From CAZGYE01 sp964530165 (GTDB lineage: Bacteria > Planctomycetota > Planctomycetia > Planctomycetales > Planctomycetaceae): a stretch of DNA of 13,502 nt. This document shows positions 7,581 to 13,502 of this stretch, in pieces. Both the position numbers and the translations under genes were made by a program. Where the stretch lies: assembly GCA_964530165.1 (NCBI GenBank), contig CAZGYE010000146.1, positions 1-13,502 on the forward strand. The letters are read 5' to 3'. The notes under the pieces are model-generated. The model made no database searches. It was not told the origin of the DNA and saw only the letters and a list, made by a program, of their open reading frames with translations. Numbering within the stretch: position 1 is the first letter of the stretch; each line of letters begins with the position of its first letter.

Positions 7581-9617
7581 TTAGAGCTTCGGCGGCGGGG
7601 GCGGTTTCGGCCGGGGCTTTGTTGGTCTGTGGGGCCTCGGCGGAGGTTGATAATACTCGCGAAACGTGGCCCCGAATCGCCGCTGTTCTTCCCACTCGGC
7701 TCGGCGGGACCAGGGGGTGTTGGGGTGTTCTTGCTTGACCTGAGCGAATTGTTTCAGGGCCTGTTGCTGCGCTTCCTTGAGCTGTTTGCCGGTGACCTTC
7801 AACGTTTTCTCTTGTTGAGGGTCCGGTAGAATGAGGTTCCGTGAGCCCTGTTGGATCAACCAGCGGTTGCTCTTCGGATTTTTGATGCGCTGGGGCATTG
7901 TCTTGCCGAACTGGCCCAAAGCAATGGCGTACTCGAACAAACGGACGCGGTAGGCGAACAGTTGGGCATAGATGAGGTCGAAGTTCGCCCGCCAGCGGCG
8001 TGACGGCTCTCTGGCCCGCAATCCGCGCACCGACTCCAGACGCTGCTGGGCCGTGGCCATCGCGGCCAAAATGCGCACGATCTGCCTGATGCGGGCGGTC
8101 ACCTTCTCGGCAGACTGCCGGGGATTGACGCTGAAGTGTTCGCGTTCCGGTACGTTCAGCCAGCCGTTATTCTTCTCGTAAGGATTCAGCAGCACGATGA
8201 CCTCCCAAATTGCCTTGCGGAATTCGCTCTTGTCCCGGCGGGCCGCATAGTCTCTGCGGGCCGAGAGGTCCGGCAGGTATTCCTTCAGGTCGAGCATTTG
8301 AAACTCGCGTGCGTCGAGGTCGTTGAGGTTTTCCTGCTCGCCGGGCAGTTGGAAGAAAATGCCGCCGGTGTCTCGCGCCAGTCGAACCTGCTCGTACGGG
8401 CCGAAGCCGCTCATGTGCGAGTCGAGGCGTTTGCGGAACCCGTCGTGCTGAAGCTGCTCGGCAAAGGGAGTTTCCGGCCCGCGGCGGATCGGCAGGTAGT
8501 ACACCTGTCCGGTGAGCGGCTGGATCCAGCGGACATGGGCGTAGAGCGAGCCGAACACAGATTCCCGGCCGAGAATGTAGACCGGCGCTCGGGCCGATTT
8601 GGCCTGCTGTAGCGCATCCTCGACAAAGTCGCCGTCGTCGCCCGACTCGTCGCTGACGACGATCAACACCAGCTTCCGCCGGCCGCCGGTTGCCATGCTC
8701 CGGTACTGTGCAGTCGCGGCGATCAGCGACTGGCACATGTTTTCCTTTCCGGTCTCGTCGACGGGGATTTTGCCGATCGCTTCGATCACTGCAGCCACGT
8801 CGCCGGTCGGCCGGGGTGTATGAACGTGGTAGGAGCTGCCGAAACTGGTGACGGCGGTCAACAGGATCTGCTGCAGCTTCTGTTTTTTCGAGGAACCGAC
8901 GGACGACGGGTCCTTCTCCACCAACTTCAACTCTTCGTAGACCCGCCCGATGCGTGCTCGGATCTCCTTTTGGTCGTCCTTCATGCTCCCCGATTCGTCG
9001 AACAGCCAAACCACCAGCAGTTTGTGGCTGCGCATCATGCGAATCAATTCCCGCGTCAAGCGGTCCAGCGCCGCGCCGTAGCCTTCCACCACGGCGCCGA
9101 CTTCCCCGGTGACTTCCGCCTCGCCCAGATCGTCGCCGAGCGTCTCCAAGCCGGGCATTTCCTGTACGCTGACGTTGACCTTCATCGTGGGATCTTCGAG
9201 CACATCCTTGGGATCGATTTCCGTCTTTTTCGCCAGCGGCGCCTCGGAGCCGCCGATGTTCGTCGAGACGCTGCCGGCAATCAGGTTGAGGCTCTGTGCG
9301 GCGACTTCCTGCGTGTCGAGCTCTTGCACGAACTCCTCTTGTTGCCGCACTTCTTCAGCGGCGACCGTCTCGATGACGAAGGAGTCGTCGCCAGCCTGCA
9401 TGGCGATTCTCATCATCGCCATGACCACGAGAATCACCGCGTGCACACCGACCGAAACCAGGTACGACGGAAGCTGCCCCCGCGCTCTGAAGAACGGCAC
9501 GTGCGCGACGCCGGCAGAGGGCGCATCCGGGTCGGCCGGCGGTTGCTCTTCGGGCTTGGGCGAACTCTGGGCAGCCAGAAGGCGGCGAATGGACTGAAGG
9601 ATCACGGGGATTCCCAC
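7581..9617 (-). CDS. Membrane-anchored von Willebrand factor A domain protein
   Basis: A 678-residue protein beginning at GTG. No other start lies between the upstream in-frame stop and this codon, and the first ATG would delete the membrane segment. Layout: an acidic, proline-containing cytoplasmic segment (1-48); a single transmembrane helix (about 51-70, SYLVSVGVHAVILVVMAMM); a Glu/Gln-rich stretch (83-108); then a VWA domain starting near 199. The metal-binding site is complete: DESGS (207-211), a likely threonine T289 in DETGKEN, and D323 in VSDESGDD. A long charged helical region follows (about 440-640). The tail (about 656-678) is very rich in proline, arginine and lysine. VWA domains bind partner proteins through Mg2+, so a cell-envelope scaffold is likely. 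The helix resembles the TonB N terminus in having S55-x3-H59. No clear Shine-Dalgarno is visible. The epimerase-like gene follows on the same strand. Confidence 0.85.
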   Translation of the reverse strand: MGIPVILQSIRRLLAAQSSPKPEEQPPADPDAPSAGVAHVPFFRARGQLPSYLVSVGVHAVILVVMAMMRIAMQAGDDSFVIETVAAEEVRQQEEFVQELDTQEVAAQSLNLIAGSVSTNIGGSEAPLAKKTEIDPKDVLEDPTMKVNVSVQEMPGLETLGDDLGEAEVTGEVGAVVEGYGAALDRLTRELIRMMRSHKLLVVWLFDESGSMKDDQKEIRARIGRVYEELKLVEKDPSSVGSSKKQKLQQILLTAVTSFGSSYHVHTPRPTGDVAAVIEAIGKIPVDETGKENMCQSLIAATAQYRSMATGGRRKLVLIVVSDESGDDGDFVEDALQQAKSARAPVYILGRESVFGSLYAHVRWIQPLTGQVYYLPIRRGPETPFAEQLQHDGFRKRLDSHMSGFGPYEQVRLARDTGGIFFQLPGEQENLNDLDAREFQMLDLKEYLPDLSARRDYAARRDKSEFRKAIWEVIVLLNPYEKNNGWLNVPEREHFSVNPRQSAEKVTARIRQIVRILAAMATAQQRLESVRGLRAREPSRRWRANFDLIYAQLFAYRVRLFEYAIALGQFGKTMPQRIKNPKSNRWLIQQGSRNLILPDPQQEKTLKVTGKQLKEAQQQALKQFAQVKQEHPNTPWSRRAEWEEQRRFGATFREYYQPPPRPHRPTKPRPKPPPPPKL

Positions 9618-9697
9618 ACTTTTTGCTGTGACTGCCTACCAGGATACCCCTTCGCAAAGAGACTGTCCAGAAGCAGTTTGGACCCTGGCGAGAGAGC

Positions 9698-9798
9698 AAG
9701 GAAAAAGTGGAAAGGAAAAAGACAAGAGTAGAAAACAGACAGACTCAGCTGCGTCTGTTTGCTCCTACTTTTTACTTTTGCCTTTTTCCTTTTTCCTT
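9698..9798. repeat. Purine/pyrimidine inverted repeat B, copy 1
   Basis: A 101-base imperfect inverted repeat. The left arm is A/G-rich (AAGGAAAAAG, GGAAAAAGAC, ACAGACAGAC) and the right arm is C/T-rich (GTCTGTTTGCTCCTAC, then CTTTTTCC units), meeting around CAGCTG at 9746-9751. A 24-base stretch of the right arm (9775-9798) is identical to 13146-13169 in copy 2. It sits between the DuOB-like stop (9811) and the VWA start (9617). As RNA it would fold into a long hairpin ending in a pyrimidine-rich strand, so it could act as a terminator for the DUF488 operon; this is inference. Confidence 0.8.
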
Positions 9799-9810
9799 GA
9801 CCAGCGGTCC

Positions 9811-10503
9811 TCACCAAACCGGATGGCTCTCGAGGTGGATGTTGTTGACCTGCATCCAGTGTCGGGGGGCCGGGTCTTCTTCTTTCTTCCAGGGGCGTCC
9901 CAGCCCGACGCTCAGGATGACGCGAACCCCTTTCTTGATTTCCGCCCGCATGCGTTCGACCACAATCTGCCGCGGCGTCGCGTGATCCCGCTCGTAGCAT
10001 CGCAGATCGGTCACCGCCGCGTGGACGGAAAAGACCCCGTCTTCGAGCGACATCCGCACGCGGTTTCTTGACCGGTCGATCGAGAGGTCCGTTTTCGTCT
10101 TCGGCAGGAAGCAGCCCAGCGACGCGATGCCTTTGCCTTGGGGAACGGCGCAGCTATTCCCGGCCGCTTCCAGATCGTCTCCGAAGATGTCGCGAAGTCT
10201 CGTTCGCGCACATCCTTCGAGCAGTGCCCAGAACCCGCGGGGATCGGTGCTTTGAATCGAGTGCGCCTGCCGCGGATCGAACAGGCAATCTTCGACGTGG
10301 GGCGCCTGGCCGACCGACTTGGCTCGGCCGATATCCACCACGCGGGCGATCGCAAACGGGCCGCCGTTGCGCGTCAGCAATCGCGCATGGAGTTGTTCCC
10401 ATGGCAGCACCGGACGCACGTGACTGCCGGTCTCAGGATTCCAACCGGCCACGCAAATGGCCGGTTTCCTCATCCGAGTCAGGTGGTTGACGACGATCTT
10501 CAT
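9811..10503 (-). CDS. Dual-OB-domain (DuOB-like) protein
   Basis: A 230-residue soluble protein. The start is taken at the ATG of MKIVVNHLTRMRKPAICVAG, which is how members of this family begin; a longer frame upstream would run back through the DUF488 gene and is rejected. Recognisable family features are the opening NHLTRM (6-11), the TGSHVRPVLP segment (25-34), the SLGCFLPK segment (128-135) and the closing block LSVGLGRPW (197-205) with RHWMQVNNIHLE (214-225). Family knowledge: DuOB proteins have two OB-like folds, are thought to bind nucleic acid or nucleotide ligands, and are often encoded beside DUF488 genes; their biochemical role is not established. Here it is the last gene of a three-gene operon, 23 bases after the second DUF488 gene. 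The ribosome binding site is weak. The assignment to DuOB is from remembered sequence style. Confidence 0.75.
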   Translation of the reverse strand: MKIVVNHLTRMRKPAICVAGWNPETGSHVRPVLPWEQLHARLLTRNGGPFAIARVVDIGRAKSVGQAPHVEDCLFDPRQAHSIQSTDPRGFWALLEGCARTRLRDIFGDDLEAAGNSCAVPQGKGIASLGCFLPKTKTDLSIDRSRNRVRMSLEDGVFSVHAAVTDLRCYERDHATPRQIVVERMRAEIKKGVRVILSVGLGRPWKKEEDPAPRHWMQVNNIHLESHPVW

Positions 10504-10526
10504 CGGCCCGCTCACAGTTCGAGTTT

Positions 10527-10964
10527 CTACAAATGCACGATCTCCAGCCCTCCGTATTTCTCCTGCAGGTATTCCAGGATGAGTCGACGATGGCACCGCT
10601 CGGCCGTCGGCTCGCTGCACAAGAGAACCGTCGGCAGCAGGAAGAAGTCGCGGCCGAGCCGTTCTTCAATCTTCCGCTCGCCGATCAAGTCCAGGAACCT
10701 CAGCTCGAACTCGTCCCACGTTCCGCCATGTTTCTTGTAGTCGTCGAAGATGTCTTTGGTCGGCGCCAGAACGGGCTCGTGGACGTACTCGATCCCGCAC
10801 AGTTCCTTGAGAAAGAAGCAGAGATCTTCTTTCTTCGTAAAGCCCGCCAACTGCGACGTGTTGTTCAAACGGACGTCAAGCAGCCGTCGAATGCCGTTGC
10901 TTTCTAGGAGTCCGAAGAACTCCGGCGCTCGCTTTTTTGCAAAACCGACCGTGTAGACCTCCAC
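10527..10964 (-). CDS. DUF488 family protein, short form
   Basis: A 145-residue protein beginning at GTG. The choice is supported by a strong GGAGGT (10971-10976) 6 bases upstream, and by the first strand MEVYTVGF starting immediately, as usual for DUF488. Conserved features: YTVGF (4-8), GIRRLLDVR (24-32), VHEPVLAPTKDIFDDYKK (61-78) and LLCSEPTAERCHRRL (114-128), which carries the family Cys-Ser-Glu and Cys-His-Arg residues. DUF488 has no proven activity; the fixed Cys, Glu, His and Arg suggest ligand or nucleic-acid binding, or a small enzyme. Its first 61 bases overlap the end of the upstream DUF488 gene, so translational coupling is likely. It belongs to a different subtype from its neighbour: it lacks the RSSPYSKY segment and has LAPTKDIF. 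Confidence 0.85.
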   Translation of the reverse strand: MEVYTVGFAKKRAPEFFGLLESNGIRRLLDVRLNNTSQLAGFTKKEDLCFFLKELCGIEYVHEPVLAPTKDIFDDYKKHGGTWDEFELRFLDLIGERKIEERLGRDFFLLPTVLLCSEPTAERCHRRLILEYLQEKYGGLEIVHL

Positions 10965-11524
10965 GGATTCACCTCCAGTTCCTCGAACAGCGTCAGTTGG
11001 CGAAACGGGCTTTTATGCAGCAGCTCCCGCTCGAGAAGCTCACCTTCGGATTCCAGGCCGGCTGCGGCGCGAATGTGCTTGACGCAAGTCCCGCGCTCAT
11101 AGAGCACCCGTCCCACCAACAGGCGCCGATGACAGTCCGTCGGATCCTCCTCGCTGCACATCATCGCGACGCGCGACTCGTCACAGAGCCGTTCCAACTG
11201 CGAAATGGCTTGCTGGAATTTTTCGGTTTGGGCGATTCGCCAATAGCGGACGTGCCCGTCGTCATCGTAGAATTCCGGCCCGTCAGGGTGACCACCGAGC
11301 CGATTGCCGAGAGAGAGGTAGCCAATTCCAGCCTGCGAGAGCGAAACATCGAGAGCCTCGCGGTTGAACTGAGTCGTGTATTTTGAATACGGGGACGAGC
11401 GGACGTCGACGAGCAACTCGATTCCGTGCCGCCCGAGCAACTCGAGAAACGTCGCGATGGAATGGTTGGAATGTCCAACCGTGTGGATCTCGCGCGGAAC
11501 CGCTTGGGCATCGGCTGGCTGCAT
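10904..11524 (-). CDS. DUF488 family protein, long form
   Basis: A 206-residue protein from an ATG with a modest upstream AAGGT. Conserved features: IHTVGHSNHS (13-22), ELLVDVRSSPYSKYTTQFN (36-54), LGNRLGGHPDGPEFY (72-86) and VAMMCSEEDPTDCHRRL (119-135), the hallmark Cys-Ser-Glu...Cys-His-Arg block of DUF488. After the core, the tail contains QLTLF (176-180), close to the bacterial sliding-clamp-binding consensus QL(S/D)LF, followed by a basic/serine-rich end encoded in the overlap with the next gene. It is the first gene of the probable operon DUF488-DUF488-DuOB. The function is unknown; linkage to a DuOB-like protein favours a nucleic-acid-related or defence role, which is inference. The repeat A copy 2 element lies 58 bases upstream. 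Confidence 0.87.
   Translation of the reverse strand: MQPADAQAVPREIHTVGHSNHSIATFLELLGRHGIELLVDVRSSPYSKYTTQFNREALDVSLSQAGIGYLSLGNRLGGHPDGPEFYDDDGHVRYWRIAQTEKFQQAISQLERLCDESRVAMMCSEEDPTDCHRRLLVGRVLYERGTCVKHIRAAAGLESEGELLERELLHKSPFRQLTLFEELEVNPWRSTRSVLQKSERRSSSDS
10971..10976 (-). promoter_or_regulatory. Ribosome binding site inside the upstream DUF488 gene
   Basis: GGAGGT on the minus strand, 6 bases before the GTG of the short DUF488 gene and still inside the coding sequence of the long one. It decides the GTG start and explains the 61-base overlap. Confidence 0.75.
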
Positions 11525-11581
11525 TCGGAGACCTTTTCTGAGAAGCTGGACGCGTCGGTGAACCGGCAGCGAGATCGCCTC

Positions 11582-11710
11582 GCCCGCGGATTATTCATAG
11601 AAACCCAAACCGACGACTTGTCGTTACTGGATGTGCCGTGAAACCCCGTGGAATGCGACAACAAGTTGTCGGTTTGGGTGCCACGGCGACAGCCGATGAA
11701 TAATCCGGGC
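11582..11710. repeat. Palindromic repeat A, copy 2
   Basis: About 129 bases. The ends match copy 1: GGATTATTCAT at 11588-11598 pairs perfectly with ATGAATAATCC at 11696-11706; the outer GCCCG/CGGGC extends this, with a 2-base insertion in the left tip. CCCAAAC (11604-11610) and its complement (11672-11678) again flank mini-hairpins: an imperfect one at 11611-11626 and a perfect CGACAAC-AA-GTTGTCG at 11656-11671. The element lies 35 bases downstream of the beta-propeller stop and upstream of the DUF488 operon. Confidence 0.88.
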
Positions 11711-11711
11711 T

Positions 11712-11728
11712 TGTCGGCTCTCCCGACA
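11712..11728 (-). other. Small stem-loop after the beta-propeller gene
   Basis: On the minus strand TGTCGG-GAGAG-CCGACA forms a perfect 6-base stem, 17 bases after the stop codon. No T-run follows it directly, so a Rho-independent terminator is uncertain; the adjacent repeat A copy could add to the structure. Confidence 0.3.
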
Positions 11729-11745
11729 GAGTACCTGACGCGCGT

Positions 11746-13011
11746 TCACTTTTCAATGCAGAACAGGTGGCCGTTTTTCTGATTGTTTGTCCGAATGAAG
11801 ATTTCGCCGTCGGAAAAGGCGGGGGTGGCGTTGGTCGGCTCGCCGAGCTTGTTACTGGCGATTGGCTCGAACTTTTCCGGATTCGGGCGAAAGACGGTCG
11901 TGGTGCCTTTCTGGTCGGTGACGTAGAGCCGACCATCGGCCAGCACCAGCGAGCCCCAATGGTTTGCCTCGAGTCGCTCTTGCCAGATCACCTTTCCGGT
12001 TTCCAGCTCGATACACTGCGCGGTCCCCGGCCCGGCATTGGCCATGAAGATGTGCTTGCCGACGATGACGCCCGATCCGATTCGCTGCGGCTGCTTTTTC
12101 TCGGCGTGCCACAACCGATTCGAGCGTGTGACGTCTCCCGAGCCGCCCAACTTGAACGCCAGCGCCGGACCCATGAAACCGCCCATGGCCACGCCGACGC
12201 CGCCGGAAATCAGCGGCGACGTGTAGACGAGGTCGCCTCGCGGACTGGGCAGTCCGCCGACCGTCCAGAGAATGCTGCCGGTCTCCGGATCGTAGGCCAC
12301 CACCCGCGTCGGCATGCTGCAGATGAGCTGGTCCCTGCCGTCGACCTGGGCGATGACCGGCGTGCTCCACGAGCCGACCATTCTCGGCTTGCGGCTATTC
12401 GCGCCGCCCGGTTCGTCGGTTTTCCAAATGGTCTCGCCTGTTTTGAGATCGACGGCCGTCATGAACGTGTCGACCCCCGGCCCGAAATGTAGCAAGACTC
12501 TGTCGCGGTAGATGACCGGCGAGGAAGCGTAGCCCCAGATGTGACTCGCCGCACCCAGGTCTTTCGACCAAATTGGATTCCCGTCGAAATTGTAGCAGTA
12601 CAAACCCGCCGAGCCGTGCCAGACGACCACCAGTTTGCCGTCGGCCGCGGGCGTCGAGGCGCAATACTGATTGCTTTTGTGTGTCACCGCACCCGCTTGA
12701 TAGCCGACCGTCTGCGCCCACAGCTCTTTCCCGTCTTTTCGGTCGAAGCAATAGAGACTGCGGCGGCTGCCTCGGTCCGTGGCAGCGGTCACGAACACTC
12801 GGCCGCGGGAAACGATGGGGCTGCTGTTGCCGAACCCCTCGAGCGGAGCCTTCCACTTAATGTTTTCATCGGGCCCCCACGTGGTGGGCAGATCCTTCTC
12901 ACTGGAAATCCCGGTCCCTAACGGCCCACGAAATGCCGGCCAATCACCCGCTTGCGATGTCCCGCCGAACATCGCCAACAAACCGGCCACAATGAGACGT
13001 CGATGCAGCAT
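11746..13011 (-). CDS. Secreted PQQ-binding-like beta-propeller protein
   Basis: A 421-residue protein. The start is the ATG with GAGGAG (13019-13024) 7 bases upstream. A 37-codon in-frame extension is rejected because it reads into repeat B. The N terminus MLHRRLIVAGLLAMFGG is a signal peptide with probable cleavage after SQA (residue 21). The mature protein begins GDWPAFRGPLGTGIS, a start typical of planctomycete PQQ-like propellers. Blade-type repeats are clear: FDRKDGKELW (89-98), DLKTGETIW (188-196), DPETGSILW (241-249) and ELETGKVIW (335-343), each an Asp/Glu-x-x-(D)G-x-x-x-W pattern of the quinoprotein propeller family. The length suits one propeller. No dehydrogenase-specific cofactor or cysteine-pair motif was recognised, so this is more likely a binding or scaffold protein of the cell envelope than a proven PQQ enzyme. 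It is transcribed away from the GT9 gene. Confidence 0.88.
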   Translation of the reverse strand: MLHRRLIVAGLLAMFGGTSQAGDWPAFRGPLGTGISSEKDLPTTWGPDENIKWKAPLEGFGNSSPIVSRGRVFVTAATDRGSRRSLYCFDRKDGKELWAQTVGYQAGAVTHKSNQYCASTPAADGKLVVVWHGSAGLYCYNFDGNPIWSKDLGAASHIWGYASSPVIYRDRVLLHFGPGVDTFMTAVDLKTGETIWKTDEPGGANSRKPRMVGSWSTPVIAQVDGRDQLICSMPTRVVAYDPETGSILWTVGGLPSPRGDLVYTSPLISGGVGVAMGGFMGPALAFKLGGSGDVTRSNRLWHAEKKQPQRIGSGVIVGKHIFMANAGPGTAQCIELETGKVIWQERLEANHWGSLVLADGRLYVTDQKGTTTVFRPNPEKFEPIASNKLGEPTNATPAFSDGEIFIRTNNQKNGHLFCIEK

Positions 13012-13078
13012 GTTCTCGCTCCTCAGCAACGGATAGAGAGATTCCCGGTCATCGTCCGCGAAACAGCATACGATCACT

Positions 13079-13180
13079 GTAAAGGAAAAAGGCGAAAGGA
13101 AAAAGGAAGAAGACAGACACACACGGCATCGACTGTTTCTTGCTCCTTTTGCCTTTTTCCTTTTTCCTTTCTCCTTTTAC
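13079..13180. repeat. Purine/pyrimidine inverted repeat B, copy 2
   Basis: A 102-base imperfect inverted repeat. The left arm is A/G-rich (GTAAAGG, GAAAGGAAAAAGG, AGACAGAC); the right arm is C/T-rich (CTGTTTCTTGCTCC, CTTTTTCC units, CCTTTTAC). It shares a 24-base identical right-arm stretch (13146-13169) and the TTGCTCCT block with copy 1. It lies in the divergent spacer between the beta-propeller and GT9 genes, so a terminator role is not obvious here. Confidence 0.8.
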
Positions 13181-13198
13181 CTTGCCCCCAGACTGCTC

Positions 13199-13228
13199 TT
13201 GTCCCAAATCGGCGACCGCGTGTATAGT
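13199..13228 (+). promoter_or_regulatory. Candidate promoter of the GT9 gene
   Basis: TTGTCC (13199-13204) and TATAGT (13223-13228) are separated by 18 bases. The predicted start near 13235 would be about 3 bases before the ATG, giving an almost leaderless message. Judged by eye. Confidence 0.35.
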
Positions 13229-13237
13229 GTGCGGCCC

Positions 13238-13502
13238 ATGCTGAAACAGATTTCGCCCGCTCATCTTCTGGACGTCGACGCGCGCCGGATTTGTCTCATC
13301 AAACCGAGCGCCCTGGGCGACGTGGTGCAAACGCTGCCACTGTTGCCCGCGCTGCGAGAACGGTTTCCAACGGCGACCATTTCGTGGGTGATCAATTCCG
13401 AGTTGGCGGAACTGCTCGCGGGGCATCCCGGCTTGGACGAGATCATTCCTTTCGATCGCCGCGGCTCGTGGGCCGGCTGGATGAGGCTCTTGGGCGACCT
13501 GC
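13238..13502 (+). CDS. Glycosyltransferase family 9 protein (heptosyltransferase-like), 3' end outside window
   Basis: Only the first 88 codons are present. The N-terminal strand and loop ICLIKPSALGDVVQTLP (18-34) are the hallmark of GT9/ADP-heptose:LPS heptosyltransferases, followed by LLPALRERFPTATISWVI and AGHPGLDEIIPFD in the family order. Family role: transfer of heptose or a related sugar from a nucleotide donor to lipopolysaccharide core, at the inner face of the cytoplasmic membrane. The acceptor cannot be told from this fragment. The ATG at 13238 is the best start; GTG codons at 13229 and 13220 are in frame alternatives. No Shine-Dalgarno is present, fitting a leaderless or near-leaderless start. 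It is divergent from the beta-propeller gene. Confidence 0.88.
   Translation, partial: MLKQISPAHLLDVDARRICLIKPSALGDVVQTLPLLPALRERFPTATISWVINSELAELLAGHPGLDEIIPFDRRGSWAGWMRLLGDL

Noticed and set aside
8820..9731. 303-codon plus-strand frame over the VWA gene
   Set aside because: Antisense to the VWA coding region and runs into repeat B; composition is that of a shadow frame.
10504..10620. 39-codon extension of the DuOB-like protein
   Set aside because: It reads antiparallel in frame through the end of the DUF488 gene; family members begin at MKIVVNHLTRM.
11161..11664. 167-codon minus-strand frame over the DUF488 gene
   Set aside because: Out of frame with the conserved DUF488 motifs and extends into repeat A; Ser/Arg-rich shadow.
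13012..13122. N-terminal extension of the beta-propeller protein (MCLSSSFFLSP...)
   Set aside because: It is a translation of repeat B; the ATG at 13011 has a Shine-Dalgarno and a normal signal peptide.

Overview
The window is high-GC bacterial DNA and most resembles a planctomycete. The reasons are the protein repertoire: a secreted PQQ-type beta-propeller whose mature protein begins GDWPAFRGP, a Tat-exported ThuA-domain protein, a large von Willebrand A protein with an N-terminal membrane anchor, and a secreted GH38-type glycosidase with a discoidin-like module. Several GTG starts, weak Shine-Dalgarno sites and dispersed palindromic repeats fit too. This assignment is an inference from family style, not from a marker gene.

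Layout, left to right. An ABC-F ATPase of the Uup type (minus) is divergent from a 1103-residue GH38-type alpha-mannosidase-like enzyme (plus). That enzyme converges, with only 11 bases between stops, on a ThuA-like protein (minus). A 320-base gene-free spacer follows, carrying palindromic repeat A, copy 1. Then come an NAD(P)-dependent epimerase/dehydratase-like protein and the membrane-anchored VWA protein (both minus, probably co-transcribed with VWA first). After repeat B, copy 1, there is a compact minus-strand operon: two DUF488 proteins overlapping by 61 bases and a dual-OB-domain (DuOB-like) protein. Repeat A, copy 2 precedes the beta-propeller gene (minus). That gene is divergent from a glycosyltransferase family 9 gene (plus, cut by the window end), and repeat B, copy 2 lies between them.

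How the genes may work together. The GH38 enzyme and the ThuA protein, both predicted to be exported, suggest turnover of complex glycans. The DUF488/DUF488/DuOB set is the most system-like unit: small proteins, tight spacing, a possible beta-clamp-binding motif, and different repeats on either side. The two repeat families, each present twice within 13.5 kb, are the most striking non-coding signals. In repeat A, all four arms carry the same small hairpin, and one base pair switches between A-T and G-C while staying paired. I see no rRNA, tRNA, CRISPR array or transposase.
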